DNA from: Bacteroidales bacterium
GTDB taxonomy: Bacteria > Bacteroidota > Bacteroidia > Bacteroidales > UBA10428
DNA: 64,000 nt
Assembly: GCA_016938235.1 (NCBI GenBank)
Contig: JAFGVA010000037.1
Location: 1-64,000, forward strand
Direction: 5' to 3'
Of this stretch, positions 51,422 to 60,531 are shown piece after piece. The notes below the pieces were generated by a model. The model searched no databases. It saw only the letters and a list, made by a program, of their open reading frames with translations, and had not been told where the DNA came from. The translations under genes were made by a program, and so were the position numbers. The stretch's first letter is position 1, and each line of letters opens with the position of its first letter.

Positions 51422-52798
51422 ATGTTTTCTGCAGACACATACATAAAAAGAAGAAAAGAATTAATAAAAATACTGAATAACAAAGGCTTACTTCTTATTG
51501 CCGGCAATAATGAAGTGCCCGTTAATTATCCCGGTAACATTTACCGGTTCAGACAGGACAGTAACTTCCTTTATTTTATTGGAATAGACCTGCCAGGTTT
51601 AACTGCGACCATTAATACCGAAACAGGCGAGACAATTTTATATGGTAACGATAATACGGTTGAAGATTCTGTTTGGACTGGAAATGTCCCTAAACTGAAA
51701 GATTGGGCAGAACAATCGGGTTTCCAAAAAGTAAGATCTTTTAGCAAGCTGGAACCTGATCTCAACAATACCAGTCAAATTCATTACCTCCCTCCATACC
51801 CGCATGACAGAAAGATATTACTGTCCGAAATTTTTAAAAAAACAATTCCTGAAATTGATGCCGGGTATTCGGTAGATTTCATCAAAGCGGTTGTTAAACT
51901 CCGAAGTATAAAAACCAAAGAAGAAGTATCTCAGATTGAAGATGCTTTAAACAGGGCAACCTCCAAATTTCATATTGCTGCAATGAAAATGGCTCTTCCA
52001 GGAGAATATGAATTCAGAATAGCCGGACATATTGAAAGTACCATGTTAAAAAATAAATGCACACCTGCCTATGGAATTATTTGTTCGGTGCGAGGCGAAA
52101 TTCTTCATAATGTTAATTACAACAACTCCCTAAAAGCAGGTCAAATGTTATTAATTGACGCCGGTGCAGAAAACGAACTGCACTATGCTTCTGATATAAC
52201 AAGAACCACTCCTGTGGGAGGTAAATTTTCTGAAAAACAAAAAGCAGTTTACGAAATTGTGCTGGAAGCACTTAACAGTTCAATAAGCAAAATAAAACCG
52301 GGAATTACTTACCGGCAAATACACCTTGAAGCAGCTAAAATAATCGCAAATGGACTGATAAATATTGGTTTGATGAAAGGGAATTGTGAAGAGATTGTAA
52401 ATGCCGGAGCACACGCTCTGTTTTTTCCGCATGGTTTGGGTCATATGCTCGGACTGGATGTTCATGACATGGAAGATCTCGGCGAAGATTATGTCGGTTA
52501 TAATAACGACATTACCCGCATCGATCAGTTTGGAACAGCCTATTTGCGATTGGGAAGAAGCCTTGAGAAGGGTTTTGTATTAACTGTTGAACCCGGTATA
52601 TATTTTATTCCTCAACTTATTAAAAAATGGAAAAACGAACAAAAGTTTAAACATTTTATAAATTACAACAAGATTGATGATTATCTTGATTTGGGTGGAA
52701 TACGGATTGAAGATAATGTTTTAGTAACTTCAGAAAGTAACCAGGTACTTGGAACTCCAATTCCCAAATCGGTGAATGATATAGAATCGTTATTCTGA
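51422..52798 (+). CDS. Xaa-Pro aminopeptidase (M24, aminopeptidase P), copy 1
   Basis: A 458-residue enzyme that removes N-terminal residues before proline. It has the creatinase-like N-terminal domain (NFLYFIGIDLPGLTATI) and the pita-bread catalytic domain with the five metal ligands in DAGAENELHYASDITRT (two Asp), HGLGHMLGLDVHD (His), LTVEPGIYF (Glu) and GIRIEDNVLV (Glu). It is cytoplasmic, monocistronic, and a paralogue of the gene at 60532. Confidence 0.92.
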   Translation: MFSADTYIKRRKELIKILNNKGLLLIAGNNEVPVNYPGNIYRFRQDSNFLYFIGIDLPGLTATINTETGETILYGNDNTVEDSVWTGNVPKLKDWAEQSGFQKVRSFSKLEPDLNNTSQIHYLPPYPHDRKILLSEIFKKTIPEIDAGYSVDFIKAVVKLRSIKTKEEVSQIEDALNRATSKFHIAAMKMALPGEYEFRIAGHIESTMLKNKCTPAYGIICSVRGEILHNVNYNNSLKAGQMLLIDAGAENELHYASDITRTTPVGGKFSEKQKAVYEIVLEALNSSISKIKPGITYRQIHLEAAKIIANGLINIGLMKGNCEEIVNAGAHALFFPHGLGHMLGLDVHDMEDLGEDYVGYNNDITRIDQFGTAYLRLGRSLEKGFVLTVEPGIYFIPQLIKKWKNEQKFKHFINYNKIDDYLDLGGIRIEDNVLVTSESNQVLGTPIPKSVNDIESLF

Positions 52799-52838
52799 TT
52801 ACGTTTTTTTCATAGGGTATTCGTAACATATCTCATCA

Positions 52839-52860
52839 AATTTCTGTATATTCAGAAATT
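52839..52860. repeat. Perfect inverted repeat upstream of the second Sia operon
   Basis: AATTTCTG (52839-52846) and CAGAAATT (52853-52860) flank a 6-nt TATATT spacer, 20-40 bp before the response-regulator start and 41 bp after the peptidase stop. It lacks a T-run, so an operator for a dimeric regulator is more likely than a terminator. Confidence 0.4.
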
Positions 52861-52879
52861 AAAGCGGCTTATGTTGTAA

Positions 52880-54103
52880 ATGAATACCGAACTCAACAAA
52901 ATATTAGTTGCTGACGATTCAGAATCTTACCTGCAAATTATTCAGCAGATTTTTGAAGTCGTTGGTTATAAGTACGAATTAATTTTTGCTCACAATGGTA
53001 AAGAAGCCTGTGAACTGGCACTTAAGCATAATCCTGATTTAGTTATTCTGGATATTATTATGCCCGAAATGAATGGTATTGATACTGCTAAATTTCTAAG
53101 AAATAACCAGGAGACCAGTAATACTCCTATTATCATGTTGTCTTCAACCGAAAGCCTGAAATCTGCCTATGAAGTTGGAGCGAATGACTTTATTTCTAAA
53201 CCATTCAATCAATATGAATTACTCATTAAAGTACGGAGTGCCTTAAAGCTGGTTGATAACCTGAAAGAGATTAATGAAAAGAACAAAGCCCTTGAAAATA
53301 ATATTAAGAAGGTAAATGATCAAAATGCCACCATTATTGAGCAACAGAAAGAAATCATAGGAGACCTGAATTATTCAAAACATATTCAGAAAAGTATTCT
53401 TCCGACACAAGAAATGATTAAAGCTGAAACACCAGAATACTTTATACTTAATATTCCCCGAAACATAGTAAGTGGCGATTTTTACTGGGTCGGTAAAAGT
53501 GGCTTAAATACGGCTGTTGCGGTTGCTGACTGTACAGGTCACGGTTTATCCGGAGCTCTGCTTTCAATGGCGGGTATGGCGTTCTTAAACGATATCATGG
53601 CCAGAACAGAAAACATGCTCCCCAACGAGGCATTATTCCTGCTGCGAAAAATGTTTATGCACCTGCTCAAACAAAACGGTAATGATAATGAATCCAATGT
53701 TGGAATGGACATTGCTCTGGCTATGATTAGTCCCGATCGCAAGAAGCTTTGGTTTTCCGGAGCAAACAATCCTATATACCTTATTCAAGACGGCATTCTG
53801 AAAATTATTAAAGGTGACCGAATGCCTATTGGCATTCACTTAAACTTCACCAAACCGTTTACATTAACCGAAATTGATGTCAAAAAAGGCGATACTTTGT
53901 ATTTATTTTCTGATGGCTATGCAGACCAATTTGGCGGACCAAACAACAAAAAGTTCAGGTATAAAAAATTTCAGCAGCTTTTGTTGGAAGTTCATACCAA
54001 ACCAATGTATATACAAGAAAAAACTCTTACAGAAACTTTCTTGAAATGGAAATCAGATTATTTTCAGGTAGATGATGTTTTAGTTTTTGGATTTCGAATT
54101 TAA
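52880..54103 (+). CDS. Response regulator-PP2C (RsbU-type) phosphatase
   Basis: A 407-residue protein. The receiver domain (~7-125) has acidic pocket Asp12-Asp13, phospho-acceptor Asp58 (LVILDIIMP), Ser/Thr in MLSSTES and Lys in FISKPFN. A coiled coil (~128-165) leads to a PP2C/SpoIIE domain (~175-407) with SGDFYW, DCTGHGLSGA, SDGYADQ and VDDVLVFG. A histidine kinase should phosphorylate the receiver to set phosphatase output on SiaC-like proteins. The nearest kinase of unknown partner in the window is the PAS kinase at 11622, far away. First gene of the second Sia module. Confidence 0.9.
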   Translation: MNTELNKILVADDSESYLQIIQQIFEVVGYKYELIFAHNGKEACELALKHNPDLVILDIIMPEMNGIDTAKFLRNNQETSNTPIIMLSSTESLKSAYEVGANDFISKPFNQYELLIKVRSALKLVDNLKEINEKNKALENNIKKVNDQNATIIEQQKEIIGDLNYSKHIQKSILPTQEMIKAETPEYFILNIPRNIVSGDFYWVGKSGLNTAVAVADCTGHGLSGALLSMAGMAFLNDIMARTENMLPNEALFLLRKMFMHLLKQNGNDNESNVGMDIALAMISPDRKKLWFSGANNPIYLIQDGILKIIKGDRMPIGIHLNFTKPFTLTEIDVKKGDTLYLFSDGYADQFGGPNNKKFRYKKFQQLLLEVHTKPMYIQEKTLTETFLKWKSDYFQVDDVLVFGFRI

Positions 54104-54118
54104 ATTCTCACAAACGAT

Positions 54119-55849
54119 ATGCAAACTGCAAAAACATATTATAAAATCTTTCTCATTTTAATACTTCTTGGGCTTCAGGTTCAAATATTCTCTCAGACAG
54201 ATTCCGACGAAGCTTTAGAACAAAGTATTATAGCCGCAGATACTTATTTAAATGAAGGAAATAAAGCAGAAGCTGCAAGATTATATAATCATGCTGCATA
54301 TATTTTAAGAACCAACAACCGTTTTTCTGAAGCGATAAAATATTACCAGAAAGTTCTTGAACTTAACGCCGAACTTGGTAACACGGTGGGACAGATGCTT
54401 ACGCATGGCAATTTATCTATGCTCTTTATTGAAACCGAAAAGTACGACGATGCTTTAAAACATCTTGAAACCGAGTTGATATTCAGGGAGAAATCAAAGA
54501 AGACACAGGAAATAATACCAGTATTGGTTACCATAGCAAGTGTTTGTAATGAGTTAAACCAGTTTAATAAAGCAATAGAATATGCACAACGTGCCATTGA
54601 TGCTTCCCTGGAAATTAACGATTATGTTTTCTTAAAAAGAGCATACGGATCAGCATACGATATCTACTTAAAGCAGGGTGACCAGGAAAAGGCTCAAAAA
54701 TATTTTGACCTGTATGCCATTATTGATAAAAAATTAAAAGAAGAAAAGATGGCTGAAATAGAAACCGAAGCAAACAAAAAGGTTTCTGAAGCATATACCG
54801 AAAAAGCCAAAACCGAGACTGAACTTAAAAAAACCACTGAAAACCTTGAAGAAGCTGAAAAAATAGCTAAACAGCAAAAAATGGAGCTGAATTATCAGCA
54901 AGCCTTAATAAACGAACAAAATGCCCTGTTAAGAGTCGAAACCATGAAAAAAAGGTTTTTTGCAATTGGCTTTACAGTGCTTGCTGTTTTTATCATCGCT
55001 CTTGTCTTACTGGTTTTCAATATCAGAAAAGCAAACATAAAAATTAATAATCAACGCTTAAAACTCGAGAAGCAAAATAAAGAAATCAGGGCAAGTATCA
55101 GGTATGCAAAAACAATACAGACAGCCATGTTGCCAGAAATAAGCTCTATTGATAAGTTTCTCGAACATTTTGTTTTATACAGGCCCAAAGATATTGTTTC
55201 CGGAGATTTTTACTGGTATTCTCTTGTTTCTGAAACCAGAATGTTCTATTCGGTTGTTGACTGCACAGGACATGGGGTGCCGGGTGCATTTATGTCGATG
55301 ATTGGCATAAGAATGCTGGATGAAATTGTGAACGAAATGAAAATTGATTCCCCGGCACAAATTCTTGAAACATTAAATGAAATGCTTCGTACTGCATTGA
55401 GACAGGAACAAACCGATAACAATGATGGTATGGACATGGCAATGTGTCGTTTTGATAAGGAACAGGATGGAACGGTGAATTTAGTATTCTCAGGGGCAAA
55501 ACGTCCCTGTTATATTGGACGTAAAAACAAACCCGAGCTTGAACTTCTAAAGCCAGACAGAAAATCGATTGGTGGCAATCAACCAACAAAACGTGAAATA
55601 TGCTTTGAAGATCAAACAACAAAGTTGGAAATTGGCGATAATGTGTTTATCTTCTCTGATGGAATTGTTGACCAGAATGATCCCTACCGTAAAAAATTTG
55701 GCAGGGCCCGACTGGAAAGCATTTTAGGTTCAATTTTAAACGATAACGCTGAACGTCAAAAGTCTGTTATAGAATCGAAACTTGATGAATTTATGAAAAA
55801 CGAATCTCAGCGCGATGATATTACATTGGCTGGTTTAAAAATAATTTAA
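54119..55849 (+). CDS. TPR-coiled coil-membrane PP2C phosphatase
   Basis: A 576-residue protein with a signal peptide (MQTAKTYYKIFLILILLGLQ), an extracytoplasmic TPR domain (~35-210, several AxxYYxxA-type repeats such as SEAIKYYQKVLELNAELGN), a long charged coiled coil (~215-280) and a transmembrane helix (~283-305, FAIGFTVLAVFIIALVLLVF). The cytoplasmic PP2C/SpoIIE domain (~330-576) has SGDFYW, DCTGHGVPGA and SDGIVDQ. It lies 15 nt after the response-regulator phosphatase and 4 nt before siaB, so this module has one soluble and one membrane phosphatase. Confidence 0.9.
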   Translation: MQTAKTYYKIFLILILLGLQVQIFSQTDSDEALEQSIIAADTYLNEGNKAEAARLYNHAAYILRTNNRFSEAIKYYQKVLELNAELGNTVGQMLTHGNLSMLFIETEKYDDALKHLETELIFREKSKKTQEIIPVLVTIASVCNELNQFNKAIEYAQRAIDASLEINDYVFLKRAYGSAYDIYLKQGDQEKAQKYFDLYAIIDKKLKEEKMAEIETEANKKVSEAYTEKAKTETELKKTTENLEEAEKIAKQQKMELNYQQALINEQNALLRVETMKKRFFAIGFTVLAVFIIALVLLVFNIRKANIKINNQRLKLEKQNKEIRASIRYAKTIQTAMLPEISSIDKFLEHFVLYRPKDIVSGDFYWYSLVSETRMFYSVVDCTGHGVPGAFMSMIGIRMLDEIVNEMKIDSPAQILETLNEMLRTALRQEQTDNNDGMDMAMCRFDKEQDGTVNLVFSGAKRPCYIGRKNKPELELLKPDRKSIGGNQPTKREICFEDQTTKLEIGDNVFIFSDGIVDQNDPYRKKFGRARLESILGSILNDNAERQKSVIESKLDEFMKNESQRDDITLAGLKII

Positions 55850-55853
55850 GAAT

Positions 55854-56393
55854 ATGTTTGAATATAATGACAATCTAAAAAAGAATATCGTAGCCTATAA
55901 CGGGCCCTTAACAATTAACCTGATTTCTTTAATGGCCAACCATTTAAAAGAAATTATTCCGTTTGAACAGGGATTAAGAAAAAAAGTATTCAGAGTTTTT
56001 ATTGAATTAACTCAAAATGTTTCTTATTACTCTGCGCTTGTTAGTGAAAGTCCAAAGGCAGAACAGCCCAAAAGAGGTATTGGTTGGTATACATTGGATG
56101 ATTACGATGAATATTTATTGTTCAAAACCGGCAACCTTATTTTTAAGGAACACGGTCCAATTCTTATAAAGAATACGGATGAAATCAATAAATTAAGCGA
56201 TGAAGATTTGCGTATGTTGAAAAGAAAAACCAGAAGCCAGGCTGCTGTCAGAGATATTGGAGCTCACATCGGACTCATTCAAACCGGAATTATTTCGGGT
56301 AATCCGATTGAAGTAAATATCTCGGAGGTCGACGATAAACATTCCTTTTTTGAAATTGCTGTAAAAATAAATAAGACTAATTCAACCATATAA
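55854..56393 (+). CDS. SiaB-family protein with altered ATP lid
   Basis: A 179-residue SiaB/DUF6272 protein. The N-box-like helix KVFRVFIELTQNVSYYSALV is conserved, but the glycine-rich lid GGAGLG of the first operon's SiaB is replaced by RSQAAVRDIGAHIGLIQTG. It may bind ATP poorly or have a variant lid. Otherwise aligned across the length. It follows the phosphatase by 4 nt and precedes the siaC gene by 13 nt. Confidence 0.8.
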   Translation: MFEYNDNLKKNIVAYNGPLTINLISLMANHLKEIIPFEQGLRKKVFRVFIELTQNVSYYSALVSESPKAEQPKRGIGWYTLDDYDEYLLFKTGNLIFKEHGPILIKNTDEINKLSDEDLRMLKRKTRSQAAVRDIGAHIGLIQTGIISGNPIEVNISEVDDKHSFFEIAVKINKTNSTI

Positions 56394-56406
56394 AATTAGA
56401 TTCATA

Positions 56407-56790
56407 ATGAAAAATTTAGTTTTAAATTCCGAACCAGATACTCCATACTACCCTGAAGTAGTATTTAATGCCGAAACCGGGATTTGCGAAATATCGGGTG
56501 AATCATATATGGAAGAAGCATATAAATTTTATGCACCCTTAATTGATTGGCTGAAAGAATTTGTGGCAAACTCAAGCCATGAATTAACCATTAATTTTAA
56601 GCTTATTTATTTCAATACAAGTTCATCAAGATTATTGGTTGATTTTCTGGAAACACTGCGTAAAATTAAAGAAGATGGACGGAATGTTACTGTGAACTGG
56701 TATTATGACCCTGAAGATCCTGACGTTAAGGATGAAGTTGAGGACTTCGAGATAGAATCGGGAATGGAAATTAACCTTAAAGAAAAATAA
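56407..56790 (+). CDS. SiaC-family regulatory phosphoprotein (DUF1987), copy 2
   Basis: A 127-residue paralogue of the 23409 protein. It keeps IYFNTSSSRLLVDFL with Thr71 at the Thr68-equivalent position, EISGESYMEEAYKFYAPLI and an acidic C terminus. It lies in a module of two PP2C phosphatases and SiaB but with no visible output gene; the next gene is the convergent frdB. Its target must lie elsewhere. Confidence 0.85.
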   Translation: MKNLVLNSEPDTPYYPEVVFNAETGICEISGESYMEEAYKFYAPLIDWLKEFVANSSHELTINFKLIYFNTSSSRLLVDFLETLRKIKEDGRNVTVNWYYDPEDPDVKDEVEDFEIESGMEINLKEK

Positions 56791-56818
56791 AAAAAAGGGA
56801 GCTTTGAGCCCCCTTCCT
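56788..56818. terminator. Terminator between siaC copy 2 and frdB
   Basis: AAGGGAGCT (56795-56803) and AGCCCCCTT (56807-56815) form a stem with one A.C mismatch and a 3-nt loop, with an A-run on the left that gives a long T-run on the minus strand. It mainly ends the frd transcript. Confidence 0.7.
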
Positions 56819-56819
56819 T

Positions 56820-57563
56820 TTATAGAATTTTCGCTGCAAAAAACTCTCTGTTCAGTTTCGCAATATGCGTAAGCGATATCTCCTTCGGACATTCTGCTTC
56901 GCAAGCTCCTGTATTTGTACAGTTACCAAAACCAAGCTCATCCATTTTTGCAATCATGTTTTTCACTCTGTCTTTTGCTTCAACTTTGCCCTGGGGCAAG
57001 TGAGCAAACTGAGAAACTTTGGCAGCAACAAATAACATGGCTGAGGCATTTTTACATGAAGCCACACAAGCTCCGCATCCTATGCAAGCAGCGGCATCCA
57101 TCGAGATGTCAGCATCTTTCTTCGGAATTGGAATCGCATTCGCATCGGGAATACCTCCGGTATTAACAGAAACATATCCTCCAGCCTCAATAATCTTATC
57201 AAATGCAGAGCGATCTACAACCAGATCTTTAATAATTGGAAAAGGTTTTGCTCTCCATGGTTCAATTACAATTGTATCGCCATCGTTAAATTTGCGCATG
57301 TGTAACTGACAAGTGGTTACTGCTGTGTCGGGCCCATGAGGGCGTCCGTTAATATAAAGACCGCACATACCGCAAATACCCTCGCGACAATCATGATCAA
57401 AACAAACAGGAACAGCAACATTGTCTTCAATGAGTTGCTGATTCAAAACATCAAGCATTTCAAGAAATGATGAATCAGGAGATATATCTTTGACTTTATA
57501 TGTCTCAAACTTTCCTTTGGCTTTGGCATTTTCCTGCCGCCATATTTTGAGTGTTAAATCCAT
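56820..57563 (-). CDS. frdB: Fumarate reductase/succinate dehydrogenase iron-sulfur subunit
   Basis: It carries electrons between FAD and the membrane anchor. All three clusters are visible: 2Fe-2S ([12 protein letters not shown] with a later Cys in VTTC), 4Fe-4S ([18 protein letters not shown]) and 3Fe-4S ([13 protein letters not shown]). At 247 residues it is standard for the three-subunit Bacteroidota/epsilon-type enzyme. Last gene of frdCAB. The direction in vivo (fumarate reduction or succinate oxidation) cannot be told from sequence; succinate dehydrogenase (sdhB) is equally valid. Confidence 0.95.
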   Translation of the reverse strand: MDLTLKIWRQENAKAKGKFETYKVKDISPDSSFLEMLDVLNQQLIEDNVAVPVCFDHDCREGICGMCGLYINGRPHGPDTAVTTCQLHMRKFNDGDTIVIEPWRAKPFPIIKDLVVDRSAFDKIIEAGGYVSVNTGGIPDANAIPIPKKDADISMDAAACIGCGACVASCKNASAMLFVAAKVSQFAHLPQGKVEAKDRVKNMIAKMDELGFGNCTNTGACEAECPKEISLTHIAKLNREFFAAKIL

Positions 57564-57584
57564 GTTTCTTAATTTATAATGTAT

Positions 57585-57609
57585 AATTGAGAATTAATAA
57601 TTCTCAATT
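57585..57609. repeat. Perfect hairpin between frdA and frdB
   Basis: AATTGAGAATT (57585-57595) and AATTCTCAATT (57599-57609) form an 11-bp stem over a 3-nt loop in the 58-bp gap. It may protect or process the mRNA to set subunit ratio. AU-rich and without a T-run, so it should not terminate. Confidence 0.55.
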
Positions 57610-57621
57610 ATTAATTTTTAA

Positions 57622-59562
57622 TTATTTCTTGTAATTTCTTTGAGCTACCTGTATATTCTCATATTCCAAAACTTCTTTGTGCAGAGCAGGTTCCTGACCT
57701 TCGCCTTTATATTCCCATGCTCCAACAAACATGAAGTCTTTATCGTTTCGTTTTGCTTCACCTTCCTCTGTCTGATGCTCTTCTCTGAAGTGTCCGCCGC
57801 AAGATTCTTCCCTCATCAGAGCATCTTTTGCCATCAGCTCGCCAATTTCAATGAAATCAGCAACTCTGCCGGCCTTTTCAAGCTCGGGGTTTAATTCATC
57901 TTTCTTGCCCGGAATTTTAATGTCTTTCCAGAAAGACTCCTTCAATTCTTTGAAGCTGGCAAGGGCTTTCTCAAGACCTTCTTTATTGCGGGCCATACCA
58001 ACAAAGTCCCAAAGCTGAAGACCGAATTTTTTATGGAAACTGTCAACCGACATTTTTCCGTTGATATTCATTAGCTTGTCAATCTTCCCTGTGATTTCAT
58101 TTTCAGCTTCTTCGAATTCTTTTTCCTTAGTTGTCATTCTCGGAGTCAGAATTTCATCGGAAAGGTAATTCTGAATAGTATATGGAAGAACAAAGTAACC
58201 ATCGGCTAAACCTTGCATAAGAGCCGAGGCTCCTAACCTGTTTGCTCCGTGATCTGAGAAGTTTGCTTCACCGATGGCATACAATCCGGGAATTGTAGTC
58301 ATTAACTCATAATCAACCCAAATACCTCCCATGGTGTAGTGAATTGCAGGATAGATCATCATTGGGGTTTCATAAGGATTATCATCCACAATCTTTTCAT
58401 ACATCTGAAACAGGTTGCCATACCTTGCTTCAACAACATCTTTCCCCAAACGGTTAATGGCATCTGCAAAATCAAGATAAACTGCAAGACCAGAACCTAC
58501 ACCATAACCAGCATCGCAACGCTCTTTTGCAGCTCTTGATGCAACATCGCGGGGAACAAGGTTACCAAATGCTGGATAACGTCTTTCCAGATAATAATCT
58601 CTATCTTCTTCGGCTAATTGTGTTGGCTTTAATTTACCGGCACGAATTGCCTCAGCATCTTCTTTCTTTCTTGGCACCCAAATACGTCCGTCGTTCCTTA
58701 AGCTTTCGCTCATCAGGGTTAGTTTCGACTGAAAACTACCGTGAACAGGAATACAGGTTGGGTGTATCTGAACGTAAGCAGGATTGGCAAAATATGCTCC
58801 TTTCTTATAAATTTGCCATGCTGCACTACCATTCGAACCCATTGCATTTGTCGACAGGAAGAATGCATTTCCATATCCTCCAGATGCAATAACAACAGCA
58901 TGTGCAAAATGGCGGGTAAGCTTTCCTGTTACCATATCACGGGCAATAATGCCCCTGGCTTTGCCATCAACCATAACCAGGTTAAGCATTTCGTGACGGG
59001 TAAATAAGGTAACTTTCTTTTTATTTACCTGACGCATTAAGGCGCTGTATGCTCCCAAAAGTAACTGCTGCCCGGTCTGACCTCTTGCATAGAATGTACG
59101 CGATACCTGTGCTCCTCCAAAGGAACGGTTATCTAGCAATCCGCCATATTCACGGGCAAAAGGTACACCTTGTGCAACACATTGGTCAATTATACTGTTG
59201 CTCACCTCGGCAAGGCGATGAACATTCGCTTCACGTGCCCTGTAATCACCCCCTTTTATGGTGTCATAAAATAAACGGTAGACACTGTCGCCATCGTTCT
59301 GGTAATTTTTTGCTGCATTTATACCACCTTGGGCGGCGATACTATGTGCTCTTCTGGGGCTGTCCTGATAACAAAATGCTTTAACATTAAAACCCATTTC
59401 TGCAAGACTGGCAGATGCCGATGCTCCTGCTAAACCGGTACCTACAACAATTACATCCAGTTTACGTTTGTTTGCCGGATTCACCAATCGTTGGTGGGCT
59501 TTATAATTGGTCCATTTTTGGGAAATGTCTCCCTCAGGTATTTTTGAATTTAATGTTGCCAT
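57622..59562 (-). CDS. frdA: Fumarate reductase/succinate dehydrogenase flavoprotein subunit
   Basis: A 646-residue catalytic subunit. The dinucleotide fold ([20 protein letters not shown]) and the FAD-linking histidine ([16 protein letters not shown]) are visible. Active-site and FAD segments [12 protein letters not shown] and [13 protein letters not shown] are intact, as is the [11 protein letters not shown] substrate loop. Length and motifs fit the Bacteroidota enzyme that works in anaerobic fumarate respiration and in the TCA cycle. Confidence 0.96.
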   Translation of the reverse strand: MATLNSKIPEGDISQKWTNYKAHQRLVNPANKRKLDVIVVGTGLAGASASASLAEMGFNVKAFCYQDSPRRAHSIAAQGGINAAKNYQNDGDSVYRLFYDTIKGGDYRAREANVHRLAEVSNSIIDQCVAQGVPFAREYGGLLDNRSFGGAQVSRTFYARGQTGQQLLLGAYSALMRQVNKKKVTLFTRHEMLNLVMVDGKARGIIARDMVTGKLTRHFAHAVVIASGGYGNAFFLSTNAMGSNGSAAWQIYKKGAYFANPAYVQIHPTCIPVHGSFQSKLTLMSESLRNDGRIWVPRKKEDAEAIRAGKLKPTQLAEEDRDYYLERRYPAFGNLVPRDVASRAAKERCDAGYGVGSGLAVYLDFADAINRLGKDVVEARYGNLFQMYEKIVDDNPYETPMMIYPAIHYTMGGIWVDYELMTTIPGLYAIGEANFSDHGANRLGASALMQGLADGYFVLPYTIQNYLSDEILTPRMTTKEKEFEEAENEITGKIDKLMNINGKMSVDSFHKKFGLQLWDFVGMARNKEGLEKALASFKELKESFWKDIKIPGKKDELNPELEKAGRVADFIEIGELMAKDALMREESCGGHFREEHQTEEGEAKRNDKDFMFVGAWEYKGEGQEPALHKEVLEYENIQVAQRNYKK

Positions 59563-59585
59563 ATCTTAGATTACTTTTTTCTTAA

Positions 59586-60260
59586 TTAAGAATGCTGAAT
59601 ATAAATAATAACCGGAATCAGAATGAATCCCAGAGGAACCAAAATTGTATAGGCAAGACCTAATCCTTTTACAATAGGAGTATAAACCGGATGATTCAGG
59701 CCAATAGTCTGGAAAGCTGACTGGAAACCATGATGCAGGTGAAAAGCCAGTCCAAGTAAAGCTACTATATAAACTATATCAACCCAGAGAATTTGAAAGC
59801 GTTCAATAACCAAGGCTCCCAAATCATGCATCTCCTCTCCATTAATAATTACAGATTCGGCGCCATGCAGAAATTTTGCCTTAATATAAAAATCAAACAA
59901 GTGAAGTACCAGAAAAATACCGATAATTACTGCGGTATGAAACATGTATTTCGAGAAAAAAGAGGTTTGTGAATTATTTGCTACCTTGTAATTTACCGGA
60001 CGCGCAATCATATTCTGAATACTTAGAATAAGACCGTAAATTATGTGCAAAAAGAATCCACCAAAAAGTGTTATTTCCATTACTTTGACAACTATATTTG
60101 TGCCCATAAAATTGGCTGCTATGTTAAAGTTATCAGTCGTATCACAAAATATTAGTGTTAGGTTAATGCCCAAATGCACCACTAAAAAGGCGATCAGAAA
60201 CAAACCCATAAGAGACATAATCAGTTTCTTACCCACCGAAAAACTAAAGATATTACTCAT
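59586..60260 (-). CDS. frdC: Fumarate reductase/succinate dehydrogenase cytochrome b subunit
   Basis: A 224-residue membrane anchor with five helices (such as LIMSLMGLFLIAFLVVHLGI) and conserved haem-ligand histidines (VVHLG, LHIIYG, HTAVI, HLFDF, FHLHHGFQ). It is the di-haem b type that passes electrons to or from menaquinone. First gene of frdCAB, with a good promoter 40 nt upstream. Confidence 0.93.
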   Translation of the reverse strand: MSNIFSFSVGKKLIMSLMGLFLIAFLVVHLGINLTLIFCDTTDNFNIAANFMGTNIVVKVMEITLFGGFFLHIIYGLILSIQNMIARPVNYKVANNSQTSFFSKYMFHTAVIIGIFLVLHLFDFYIKAKFLHGAESVIINGEEMHDLGALVIERFQILWVDIVYIVALLGLAFHLHHGFQSAFQTIGLNHPVYTPIVKGLGLAYTILVPLGFILIPVIIYIQHS

Positions 60261-60299
60261 TATACTGGTATTTAATTATCAATCAAAAAAAAAGAAGCA

Positions 60300-60330
60300 C
60301 AAATTTACCCGTTAAGAAGGCATTTTGCAA
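60300..60330 (-). promoter_or_regulatory. frdCAB promoter
   Basis: Minus strand: TTG (60330-60328), a 20-bp spacer, then TAAATTTG (60307-60300), an exact -33/-7 match. The start is near 60294, about 34 nt before frdC. Confidence 0.65.
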
Positions 60331-60531
60331 TACATGAAGCTTGTTTAGAATAATTTATATTTATTATAAATAATTTGATTGTGGATTGCAGATATTTTAT
60401 GTCAATATGATAAATATTATGCCATATCTCTTTAAAAATGTTTATCTTTTGAAAAAATATAAAGCAATCTAATAGTTACGATTTTTTTTTGAAAATCTAC
60501 ATGAAATTTATCAGTAAAAAACTGTTTTTCT

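Noticed and set aside
57019-57309. 96-codon plus-strand ORF over frdB
   Set aside because: Shadow of the conserved iron-sulfur subunit; composition follows the antisense codons.
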